Source: DATARH01 sp035570495 (GTDB taxonomy: Bacteria; Pseudomonadota; Alphaproteobacteria; ATCC43930; CGMCC-115725). From it: 21,679 nt of DNA. A program made the position numbers and the translations under genes. Positions 1-6,942 of the stretch are shown here, in pieces. Every line of letters begins with the position of its first letter. Position 1 is the first letter of the stretch. The stretch spans positions 1 through 21,679 of the forward strand of contig DATMLO010000187.1 in assembly GCA_035570495.1 (NCBI GenBank), read 5' to 3'. The notes under the pieces are model-generated. The model made no database searches, was not told the DNA's origin, and saw nothing but the letters and a program-made list of their open reading frames with translations.

Positions 1-321
1 GACACCGAGGCGCTCGACATGCTGGTCGAGGCCGTCGGCGCCGACGCGATGCGCGACATCATTGAATTGTTTCTCGGTGAATGCCGCGAGTTGACTGCCG
101 CGATCGCCGCGCCGGGAGCGAACTGCGTCGCTATCGGTCGCGCGGCGCATTCGCTCAAGAGCAGCGCCGGGCAGCTCGGCGCAACGGCGCTGTCGGAGGC
201 AGCGCTCGCTGTGGAAATCGCCGCGAGCAAGAGTGCGCCGGAACTGCCGCAGCTCATCGCCGCGCTCAGCCGGCACGCGGCGGAGACGCTCAAGGTGCTT
301 TCAGCGCAAGTAGCAAAATAA
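1..321 (+). CDS. HPt (histidine phosphotransfer) domain protein, 5' end outside the window
   Basis: Reading frame 1 is open from the first base, so the gene or its last domain begins upstream; the first ATG in the window is at 19. The 106 visible codons form most of a four-helix HPt domain. The signature is RAAHSLKSSAGQLGA, with the phosphorylatable His at residue 44 counted from the ATG at 19, preceded by the helix MRDIIELFLGECREL that is typical of the family. HPt proteins pass phosphate between the receiver of a hybrid kinase and that of a response regulator. The gene converges with a sigma-54 response regulator (45 bp between stops), and the nearby hybrid kinase has two receivers but no HPt, so this could be the LuxU-like intermediate of that relay. 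I cannot tell whether it is a stand-alone HPt or the tail of another hybrid kinase. Confidence 0.85.
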   Translation, partial: DTEALDMLVEAVGADAMRDIIELFLGECRELTAAIAAPGANCVAIGRAAHSLKSSAGQLGATALSEAALAVEIAASKSAPELPQLIAALSRHAAETLKVLSAQVAK

Positions 322-366
322 ATTTATGGCCGGCTTTAGTCCGGGCACGAACGATAAGGAGTTGGG

Positions 367-1782
367 TCAGCCTGCCGACAGCAGGCGTTCCTTCTCCCAC
401 TCGGCTTTGCGGCGATAGATCGTCGACGGGTTGATTTCGAGCAGTGCGGCGGCGCGGGGAATATTGCCGTTGCACAGCGTGATGGCGTCCTCGATCGCTT
501 CCTTTTCGATCAGCCATAACGGCTTCACCGTCGCGCCGGCGCCCGATCCGCCGCCCGCGCGCGCCGGCGACAGCGCAGCGATCGCCGGTGTCGCGCTCGA
601 TCGCGGCGTCGCGTTCGGGTCGAGCCGGTTGAGCATCGCCTCGGTGACGAAAGTGCCCTGGTTGAACAGCACCGCGTTGCGTAGCGCGTTCTGCATCTCG
701 CGGATATTGCCGGGCCACGGATAACGGTGCATCGCGCGCTCGGCGCCGTCGTCGAAATCGACGAACTCCTTGCCTTCTTCCTTGGCGTATTGCGCGAGGA
801 AATGCCGCGCCAGCAAGAGGATATCGTCGCCCCGCTCGCGCAGCGGCGGCATCGCGCATGGCACGACGTGCAGCCGGTAATACAAATCCTCGCGGAACCG
901 GCCGGCCTGCACCTCGTCCCACGGGTCGCGGTTGGTGGCGCAGACATAGCGCAGATCGGCGCGCTCGACGTCGCTGCCGCCGACCTTCTGAAACTCGCCC
1001 GACTGGATGACGCGCAGCAATTTGACCTGCAGCGTCATATCCATCTCACAGATCTCGTCGAGGAACAGCGTGCCGCCATTCGCGCGAGCAATCGCCCCGT
1101 CGCGGTGGGTGACGGCGCCGGTAAAGGCGCCCTTCACATGGCCGAACATCTCGCTTTCCATCAGCTCGCGCGGGATGGCGCCGCAATTGACCGCGATGAA
1201 CGGGCCGTTGCGGCGCGGTGAAAGCTGGTGGATCGCGCCGGCGCACAGTTCCTTTCCGGTGCCGCTTTCGCCGGTGATGAACACGGTGGCGCGGCTCGAC
1301 GCGACGTTCTCGATCACATTGTAGACCGCGCGCATCGGCAGCGACGCGCCGAGCAGATCGTGAAACTTGCCTTCCTTGGCGATGTCGCTTGCCGCGACGA
1401 GCGTCTGTAATTGCCGGCGTTCGAGCGCGTTGCGCACCGTGACGATGAGCCGATCGGGCGGAAACGGCTTGATGATGAAGTCGTAGGCGCCCTCGCGCAT
1501 CGCATCGACCGCTATTTTGACCGAGCCGTGCGCGGTGACGACGATAACCACGGAGGGAAGGTTGCGCGCCTTGATGCGCTTCAAGATGTCGATGCCGTTG
1601 GCGTCGGGCAGCTCGACATCGAGCAGCACGACATCGGGGATCGTCTCGTCGAGCATTTCATAAGCGCGCTTGCCGGTCAGGGCGTCGATCAGCTCGACAT
1701 CGAGCTTCTTCAGCACCTCGTGGTAAATCCGCATGATCGAGGGCGTATCCTCGACCACGAGCAGGCGCGGTTTTGTTGTCAT
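367..1782 (-). CDS. sigma-54-dependent response regulator, LuxO/NtrC type
   Basis: A complete 471-residue, three-domain response regulator. The receiver spans residues 5-120, with the acidic pair E11/D12, phosphoacceptor D55 (VVLLDVELPD), T83 and K105 (FIIKPF). The AAA+ sigma-54 interaction domain spans about 145-375, with Walker A GESGTGKE at 171-178, the GAFTGA sigma-54 contact loop at 218-223 and Walker B GGTLFLDEI with D242/E243. After a flexible Pro/Ala/Gly-rich linker (about 390-425) a Fis-type helix-turn-helix occupies the last 40 residues (NIPRAAALLEINPSTIYRR). All catalytic motifs are intact. When phosphorylated it should open sigma-54 promoters. Receiver plus AAA+ plus Fis without extra domains fits LuxO and NtrC equally well; the adjacent HPt gene favours the LuxO type. 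It is divergent from the hybrid kinase, so the two are probably partners. Its target promoters are not visible here. Confidence 0.92.
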   Translation of the reverse strand: MTTKPRLLVVEDTPSIMRIYHEVLKKLDVELIDALTGKRAYEMLDETIPDVVLLDVELPDANGIDILKRIKARNLPSVVIVVTAHGSVKIAVDAMREGAYDFIIKPFPPDRLIVTVRNALERRQLQTLVAASDIAKEGKFHDLLGASLPMRAVYNVIENVASSRATVFITGESGTGKELCAGAIHQLSPRRNGPFIAVNCGAIPRELMESEMFGHVKGAFTGAVTHRDGAIARANGGTLFLDEICEMDMTLQVKLLRVIQSGEFQKVGGSDVERADLRYVCATNRDPWDEVQAGRFREDLYYRLHVVPCAMPPLRERGDDILLLARHFLAQYAKEEGKEFVDFDDGAERAMHRYPWPGNIREMQNALRNAVLFNQGTFVTEAMLNRLDPNATPRSSATPAIAALSPARAGGGSGAGATVKPLWLIEKEAIEDAITLCNGNIPRAAALLEINPSTIYRRKAEWEKERLLSAG

Positions 1783-1860
1783 GCCGTCTCCAACAGAGCC
1801 TGCGATAATAGCTTTGTTTGGTTATTAATGACTGAACACGCGCGGCGATGCCGGGTATAG

Positions 1861-1875
1861 GGCCACTTTTTGGCC
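1861..1875. promoter_or_regulatory. inverted repeat in the regulator/kinase intergenic region
   Basis: GGCCA-CTTTT-TGGCC is a perfect 5-bp-arm inverted repeat in the 201-bp gap between the divergent response regulator and hybrid kinase genes. It lies 79 bp from the regulator start and 109 bp from the kinase start. It could be an operator shared by both promoters, but it is short and may be chance. A GG-N10-GC spacing can be read through it, but the rest of the sigma-54 consensus (TGGCAC, TTGC) matches poorly. The remainder of the gap is relatively AT-rich with no clear -35/-10 pair. Confidence 0.25.
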
Positions 1876-1983
1876 GCCGGACGCGGGTCACAAACGCAAA
1901 TTTAGCTTAAAAGTAACCTTGCGCGATGAGCCTCTGATTTTTATCGGCCGGATCTTGAGAAGGGCGCTCAGCTGAGCAATCCA

Positions 1984-4900
1984 GTGGAACACCTGGGGAA
2001 AGACCCAGGGGAACACGACGAGACGCAATACGACATGCCGGACCCGGCGCTGCGCCTCGTCCGGCGCGGGTGGCTGCCCTTTGCCATGGTGCTGTTTGGC
2101 GCGCTCGTGGTGCTGCTGATCGTCGGCGGCGTCATGCAGCAGCTATCGAGCGAAAAGAGCGCGATCCTTGAAGAGGCGCGCAAGCACACCTCGAACCTCG
2201 CCCGCGCTTTCGAGGAGCATATCCGCCGCACGCTGGGCGAGGTCGACCAGGCCTTTCTCGTGCTGAAGCGTGGTTATGAAAGCGATCCCCGCAATTTCCG
2301 TCTGTGGGAATATCCCGGCCGCGGTTTGCTGCTGCGCGATCTGTCTGTGCAAATATCGATGGCCGACAAGGACGGGACGATCGTCGGCACGACCGACGGA
2401 CCGGCCCCGGTCTTCGCCTCGGTGCGCGACGAGGATTATTTCCTCTACCAGGTCAATCACGACATCGGAACGCTGTTTGTCGGCAAGCCGGTGCGTGGCG
2501 GCGGCGATCACTGGACGATCCCGCTGTCGCGCCGGCTCAATGCACCCGACGGCAGCTTCGCGGGGGTGCTGATCGTCTCGCTCGACCCGTATTACCTCGC
2601 GCGCTTCTACGAGACCGTCGATCTTGGCCGCGGCGGGACGGTGATGCTGGTCGGTCGCGATGGGATCGTGCGCGCCCGCGTGTCGTTCGCGCGCGCCTCA
2701 CCGACAGCGCAGCGCCTAACGCCTGAGCTCACCATTGGCGAGACCGTGATGCTCAATCTCGGCGGCGATGCCGGCGAGCGCACGCTCTATGCGGAAAGCG
2801 GCTTTGACAACGTCCGCCGCGTGATGAGCTACAGCGTCCTCCACGATTACCCACTGATCGTCGGCGTTGGCCTCTCCGACAGCGATCTCTTCGTCGAGTA
2901 CGACGCCAGCCGCTGGCGGCTGATTGGCGCGGCGACGCTCGTCTCGCTTGTCGTGGTCGGGTTCACCGCGCTGCTCGCCCGGCAGATGCTGCGCCGGCAG
3001 CGTTTCGAGGCGGAGCTCGGCGCGCGCGATATTGAGCTCCGCGCCGAGCGCGCGCATCTGTCCGACGCGCTCGATTCGCTGCAGATTAGCAATGATCGTT
3101 TCCGTGCGATTATCGAAACCGCGCGCGACGCGATCCTCACCGCGACCGGCGACGGCGTCATCGAGATCGTCAACCCGGCGGCGGCGCGGATTTTCGGCTG
3201 TTCGGTGCGCCGTCTGCGCGGCCGCAACATTGTCGATCTCGCGGCGGACGAGAGCGGCGCCTTGCGCGGCTATTTCGGCAATGCCGGCTCGCCGGTGGCG
3301 CAGGCGACCGCGGGCGGTGCGCGGGAATTTGTCGGCCGCCGCGCCGATGGCGCGGTGTTCGACATGGAGGTCGCGTTCGCCGACTTCTTCGACGCCGGGA
3401 TGCGCAAGGTCGCGATCATCATTCGCGACATCAGCGAGCGCAAACATGCCGAGCGCGAGCTGGTTGCGAGCATGGCGCGGGCCGAGCAGGCCAACCGCGC
3501 GAAATCTGAGTTCCTCGCCGTGATGAGCCACGAAATCCGCACGCCGATGAACGGCGTTGTCGGCATGACCGGCCTCTTGCTCGATACGCCGCTCAGCAGC
3601 GAGCAGCGCCGTTATGCCGAGATCGTCCGCGATTCCGCCGACCACTTGCTGTCGGTCATCAACGACATCCTCGACTTGTCGCGGCTGGAGGCCGACCGGC
3701 TGGTGCTCGACGAAGGCAATTTCGAGATCGAGCCGTTGGTGCAAAGCGTCTGCGACATGATGGCTCCGCGCGCTCACGCCAAGGGGCTCGACCTCGGCTT
3801 TTACATGGCGCCCGGCACACCGGCCTCGGCCTTTGGCGATGCGGGGCGGTTGCGGCAGGTGCTCTACAACCTCGTCGGCAACGCGATCAAATTCACCGAA
3901 AAAGGCGGTGTCGCGATCTCGGTCTCGCCCGCGTCGCGGCGTGATGGCCAGCCGCCGGAGGGACGCTTCCTGCTGCGCTTCGATGTCGCCGACAGCGGCG
4001 TCGGCATTTCCGCGCCGGCGCTGGCGACGCTCTTCGAACAGTTTAGCCAAGGCGATCCGTCCGTCGCGCGGCGCTATGGCGGCACCGGGCTCGGCCTGTC
4101 GATCTCGCGCCGACTTGCCGCGCTGATGAGTGGCAGGATCGGCGTCGCGAGCGAAGCCGGGCAGGGCAGCCAGTTCTGGTTCACCGCGGCGCTGGCGCCG
4201 GCCCGCGGCGGGGCGGCGGCGCTGCCCAATCCCGACCTCGGCGGCATGCGCGTCTTGGTCGTCGACGACAACGCGATCAACCGCGAAATCCTCGTCAAGC
4301 AGCTCGGCGCCTGGGGTGCGATGGTCGAAATCGCCGCCGAGCCGGATGGCGTTGTCGCCCGCGCCCTAGTGGCCGCGCGTGACGGCGCCGGCTTTGCCGC
4401 GACGGTGCTCGATCATCAGATGCCGAGGCTCGACGGCATCGCGCTGGCGCGGCTACTGCGCGCCGAGCCGGCGCTCAAGGATATGCGGCTGGTGCTGGCG
4501 ACGTCGTCTCCGGGCGCTGAGCTGCAGACGGAGACAAGCGCCGCCGGGATCGACACGGTTCTCGTCAAGCCAACGCCGCCGTCCTCGATCCTGGCGGCGC
4601 TGGCGAGCCCGCCCGAAGCGCTTTCCGCGGCGGCCGGCATGGTGGCGCCGACGGTCGATCCCGTGACGCAGGCTACGCTCGGGGCCGGCATGCGTGTGCT
4701 CGTCGCCGAGGACAACAAGGTCAATCAGGTTGTCGTCAAGCAGATGCTGGAAAAGCTCGGCTGCCGCGTTGATGCGGTGTCCAACGGGCTGGAGGCGGTC
4801 GAGGCGGTGCGCATGGCGCCCTATCACATGGTCTTCATGGATGTGCAGATGCCCGAGATGGACGGGCTCGCCGCGACACGGTCGATCCGGGCGCTGCACA

Positions 4901-5082
4901 TGCCCGATCGCCGCGACGTCTGGATCATCGCGCTGACCGCCAACGCCTTTGTCGAGGACCAGCGGCGCTGCCTCGCGGCGGGCATGAGCGATTTCATCGC
5001 CAAGCCAGTGCGGCCCGACGACCTCAAATGCTGCCTCGAACGGGTGCCTGCGGTAATCGCCGCGCGCGCTGCGGCGGAGTAG
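1984..5082 (+). CDS. membrane hybrid sensor histidine kinase with Cache-like sensor, PAS, and two receivers
   Basis: A 1032-residue kinase. A first membrane helix (about 31-54) and a second (about 311-333) bracket a roughly 255-residue periplasmic region that resembles double-Cache ligand sensors (elements such as DKDGTIVGTTDG and GNxFVGKPV-like strands). Then come a PAS domain (about 369-490), HisKA with phosphorylatable H516 (VMSHEIRTPMNG), and HATPase_c with the N box (NLVGNAIKFTEKGG), G1 (DSGVGIS) and G2 (GGTGLGLSIS). Two receivers follow, with phosphoacceptors D810 (LDHQMPRLDG) and D953 (MDVQMPEMDG). There is no C-terminal HPt, so output needs a separate HPt protein; one ends at position 321. 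The frame opens with GTG at 1984. An in-frame ATG at 2035 (residue 18) is equally possible, since neither start has a convincing ribosome binding site. The ligand is not deducible. Confidence 0.93.
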   Translation: MEHLGKDPGEHDETQYDMPDPALRLVRRGWLPFAMVLFGALVVLLIVGGVMQQLSSEKSAILEEARKHTSNLARAFEEHIRRTLGEVDQAFLVLKRGYESDPRNFRLWEYPGRGLLLRDLSVQISMADKDGTIVGTTDGPAPVFASVRDEDYFLYQVNHDIGTLFVGKPVRGGGDHWTIPLSRRLNAPDGSFAGVLIVSLDPYYLARFYETVDLGRGGTVMLVGRDGIVRARVSFARASPTAQRLTPELTIGETVMLNLGGDAGERTLYAESGFDNVRRVMSYSVLHDYPLIVGVGLSDSDLFVEYDASRWRLIGAATLVSLVVVGFTALLARQMLRRQRFEAELGARDIELRAERAHLSDALDSLQISNDRFRAIIETARDAILTATGDGVIEIVNPAAARIFGCSVRRLRGRNIVDLAADESGALRGYFGNAGSPVAQATAGGAREFVGRRADGAVFDMEVAFADFFDAGMRKVAIIIRDISERKHAERELVASMARAEQANRAKSEFLAVMSHEIRTPMNGVVGMTGLLLDTPLSSEQRRYAEIVRDSADHLLSVINDILDLSRLEADRLVLDEGNFEIEPLVQSVCDMMAPRAHAKGLDLGFYMAPGTPASAFGDAGRLRQVLYNLVGNAIKFTEKGGVAISVSPASRRDGQPPEGRFLLRFDVADSGVGISAPALATLFEQFSQGDPSVARRYGGTGLGLSISRRLAALMSGRIGVASEAGQGSQFWFTAALAPARGGAAALPNPDLGGMRVLVVDDNAINREILVKQLGAWGAMVEIAAEPDGVVARALVAARDGAGFAATVLDHQMPRLDGIALARLLRAEPALKDMRLVLATSSPGAELQTETSAAGIDTVLVKPTPPSSILAALASPPEALSAAAGMVAPTVDPVTQATLGAGMRVLVAEDNKVNQVVVKQMLEKLGCRVDAVSNGLEAVEAVRMAPYHMVFMDVQMPEMDGLAATRSIRALHMPDRRDVWIIALTANAFVEDQRRCLAAGMSDFIAKPVRPDDLKCCLERVPAVIAARAAAE

Positions 5083-5130
5083 ACCACGCCGCCGCTTGAA
5101 GCTTGGGGTGCGGAGACCCATCATCCAGCC

Positions 5131-6015
5131 ATGGAAGAATTCGCCGTCCGCCCTGCGCCCGACGATCCGCGGCTGACCCGAACCGTCAGCGGCATCGACC
5201 AGGAAGGAAAGCCGATCGAGACTGCGGTCGTCATGGAGCGGCCGCTTACCTTGTTCCTCAATGGCCGCGAGATTGTCACGATGATGACGATCGGCGACCA
5301 CCCGGACTATCTGGCCGTCGGCTATCTGTTGAACCAGAACATGCTGCTGCCGGGCGATCGGGTCACCGCGATCGATTACGACGATCCGGACGACCCCGAG
5401 GTGGTCGTCGTCCGCACCGATCGCGAGACCGATTTCGAGGACAAGCTCAAGAAGAAGACGCTGACCTCGGGCTGCGCGCAGGGCACGGTGTTCGGCGATC
5501 TGATGGAGAAGTTCGACGAAGTCCGCCTTGACCCGGCAGCGATCCTCAAGACCTCCTGGCTCTATGCGCTGAGCCGCAAGATCAACACCGCGCCGAGCCT
5601 CTACCTCGCGGCCGGCGCGATCCATGGCTGCGTGCTGTGCGAAGAAGACCGGCCGTTGATCTACCTGGAGGATGTCGGCCGGCATAACGCTATCGATAAA
5701 ATCGCCGGCTACATGCACCTCAACGGCGTCTCGCCGGTCGGCAAAATCTTCTACACCACTGGCCGATTGACCTCCGAGATGGTGATCAAGACGGTGCAGA
5801 TGCGCATCCCGATCCTCATTTCGCGCTCGGGCTTTACCGCCTGGGGCGTCGATCTCGCACAGCAGGCCGGGCTGACGCTGATCGGCCGCGCCAAGGGCCG
5901 CCGCTTTGTGGCGTTGGCCGGAGCCGAGCGTATCGTCTTCGACAGCGACGGCCGCGAGGCGGCCGAGGACAGCGCTCGCATCTCGCGCAAGGCGAGCCTC
6001 CCGGAAGAAGTATGA
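5131..6015 (+). CDS. fdhD: formate dehydrogenase accessory sulfurtransferase FdhD
   Basis: A 294-residue protein of the usual FdhD length and organisation. FdhD moves sulfur from IscS to the molybdenum/tungsten bis-MGD cofactor, which makes formate dehydrogenase active, and it acts in the cytoplasm. Recognisable blocks are ERPLTLFLNGREIVTMMTIGDHPDYLAVGYL (about 36-66, shown by ERPL, GDHPDYL and VGYL), the cysteine loop SGCAQG with C115, AAGAIHGCVLC (His and Cys near 165-172), EDVGRHNAIDKI and the glycine-rich TTGRLTSEMV. In Escherichia coli the active loop carries two cysteines (CxxC); here the second position is glycine (C115-A-Q-G118). mobA follows with a 4-bp overlap, so the two are one operon. 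No formate dehydrogenase structural gene is in the window. The start ATG at 5131 has only a weak upstream GGAG. Confidence 0.95.
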   Translation: MEEFAVRPAPDDPRLTRTVSGIDQEGKPIETAVVMERPLTLFLNGREIVTMMTIGDHPDYLAVGYLLNQNMLLPGDRVTAIDYDDPDDPEVVVVRTDRETDFEDKLKKKTLTSGCAQGTVFGDLMEKFDEVRLDPAAILKTSWLYALSRKINTAPSLYLAAGAIHGCVLCEEDRPLIYLEDVGRHNAIDKIAGYMHLNGVSPVGKIFYTTGRLTSEMVIKTVQMRIPILISRSGFTAWGVDLAQQAGLTLIGRAKGRRFVALAGAERIVFDSDGREAAEDSARISRKASLPEEV

Positions 6016-6638
6016 ACATCATCGGCGTGCTGCTCGCCGGCGGGTTGGCGCGCCGCATGGGCGGCGGCGACAAGCCGCTGCGTCTTATCGCCGGCCGGCC
6101 GATCCTCGACCGCGTCATCGAGCGCCTGCGCCCCCAGTTGGCCGGGCTGGTGCTCAACGCCAACGGGGATCCGGTGCGGTTTGTGGAATACGGGCTGCCG
6201 ATCGTCGCCGACAGCATCCCCGACTATGCGGGGCCTCTGGCCGGCATTCTCGCCGGGCTCGACTGGGCCGCCGAGCACCGGCCCGATTGCCCGATGATCG
6301 CCAGCGTCCCGACCGATGCGCCGTTCCTGCCGCTTGATTTGGTCGAACGCTTGGAACGCGCGGTCGCGGCGGAGGGCGCCGATCTCGCTTGCGCCGCCTC
6401 CGGCGGGCAGGCGCATCCGGTGATCGGCTTGTGGCCGGTGCATCTGCGCGATCAGCTGAGACGTGCTCTCGTCGACGAAGGGATCCGCAAGGTCGATGTC
6501 TGGACCGCGCGCTACAAGCTTGCGACAGTGGCGTTCTCGGACAAGCCGATCGACCCGTTTTTCAACGCCAACCGGCCGGACGACCTCGAAGAGGCCGCCC
6601 GGCTGCTCGGCGCTATTGAAACAGCTTCAGCGCGTTGA
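6012..6638 (+). CDS. mobA: molybdenum cofactor guanylyltransferase MobA
   Basis: A 208-residue enzyme that attaches GMP to molybdopterin to make the MGD cofactor used by formate dehydrogenases and other DMSO-reductase family enzymes. The N-terminal nucleotide-binding signature LLAGGLARRMGGGDKPL (residues 7-23) is complete. The metal-binding acidic residue is in PTDAPFLP (D102), and the end carries the conserved FFNANRPDDLEEA segment. The start codon overlaps the fdhD stop (ATGA at 6012-6015), so translation is probably coupled. Its product makes the cofactor that FdhD then sulfurates. The last 26 bp overlap the 3' end of the convergent small membrane protein gene on the minus strand. Confidence 0.95.
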   Translation: MNIIGVLLAGGLARRMGGGDKPLRLIAGRPILDRVIERLRPQLAGLVLNANGDPVRFVEYGLPIVADSIPDYAGPLAGILAGLDWAAEHRPDCPMIASVPTDAPFLPLDLVERLERAVAAEGADLACAASGGQAHPVIGLWPVHLRDQLRRALVDEGIRKVDVWTARYKLATVAFSDKPIDPFFNANRPDDLEEAARLLGAIETASAR

Positions 6639-6942
6639 GCAGGGTCTCGTACACCCCCAAGGCGAGCGGGATGCCGACAAAACCCCAGGCGAAGACGAGC
6701 TTGCGCTCCATCTGATTTCCCCAGATCAACCCCCAAGCAAGGGCAATAATACCGGCCCCAAAAAGGAGCTTCTCAACAAATCCACCTTCAACGAGCCCTT
6801 GAAAGGGGTACGCCGCGGTATCCTGCAGCGTCCAAATTGTGGCGGCGACGACACCAGCCAGCCCGGCAAGTGGGACGACGACATAGGCCGGGCGGACGGC
6901 GTCCAGCAGCAAGCGATCAGCAGAGGAAGTGGTCGTCATCAT
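6613..6942 (-). CDS. small three-helix membrane protein coupled to the OFA transporter
   Basis: A 109-residue protein with three hydrophobic segments at about 19-40, 60-76 and 83-105, and few charged residues apart from the ends and one loop (NQMERK). I do not recognise a family. Its ATG overlaps the TGA of the upstream transporter gene (ATGA at 6939-6942), and GGGAG, which lies inside the transporter's last codons, can serve as its ribosome binding site; a second ATG follows immediately at 6939. Such tight coupling suggests that it is made with the transporter, perhaps as an accessory or assembly subunit (inference). Its 3' end overlaps mobA on the other strand by 26 bp. Confidence 0.75.
   Translation of the reverse strand: MMTTTSSADRLLLDAVRPAYVVVPLAGLAGVVAATIWTLQDTAAYPFQGLVEGGFVEKLLFGAGIIALAWGLIWGNQMERKLVFAWGFVGIPLALGVYETLLNALKLFQ

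Noticed and set aside
322..366. terminator hairpin between the HPt and response regulator genes
   Set aside because: Only a weak, bulged CCGG pairing is possible, and no T-run follows.
1855..1880. possible sigma-54 promoter upstream of the hybrid kinase
   Set aside because: GG and GC have the right 10-bp spacing, but the flanking consensus bases (TGGCAC, TTGC) do not fit, and the match is explained by the inverted repeat.
2716..4050. 444-codon minus-strand frame inside the hybrid kinase
   Set aside because: The plus strand encodes intact PAS, HisKA and HATPase domains there. The minus product is Arg/Ala/His-rich and has no motif, as expected for a high-GC shadow frame.
4453..5718. 421-codon minus-strand frame across the kinase end and fdhD
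   Set aside because: It spans two well-supported plus-strand genes and reads as an Arg/His/Asp-rich shadow.
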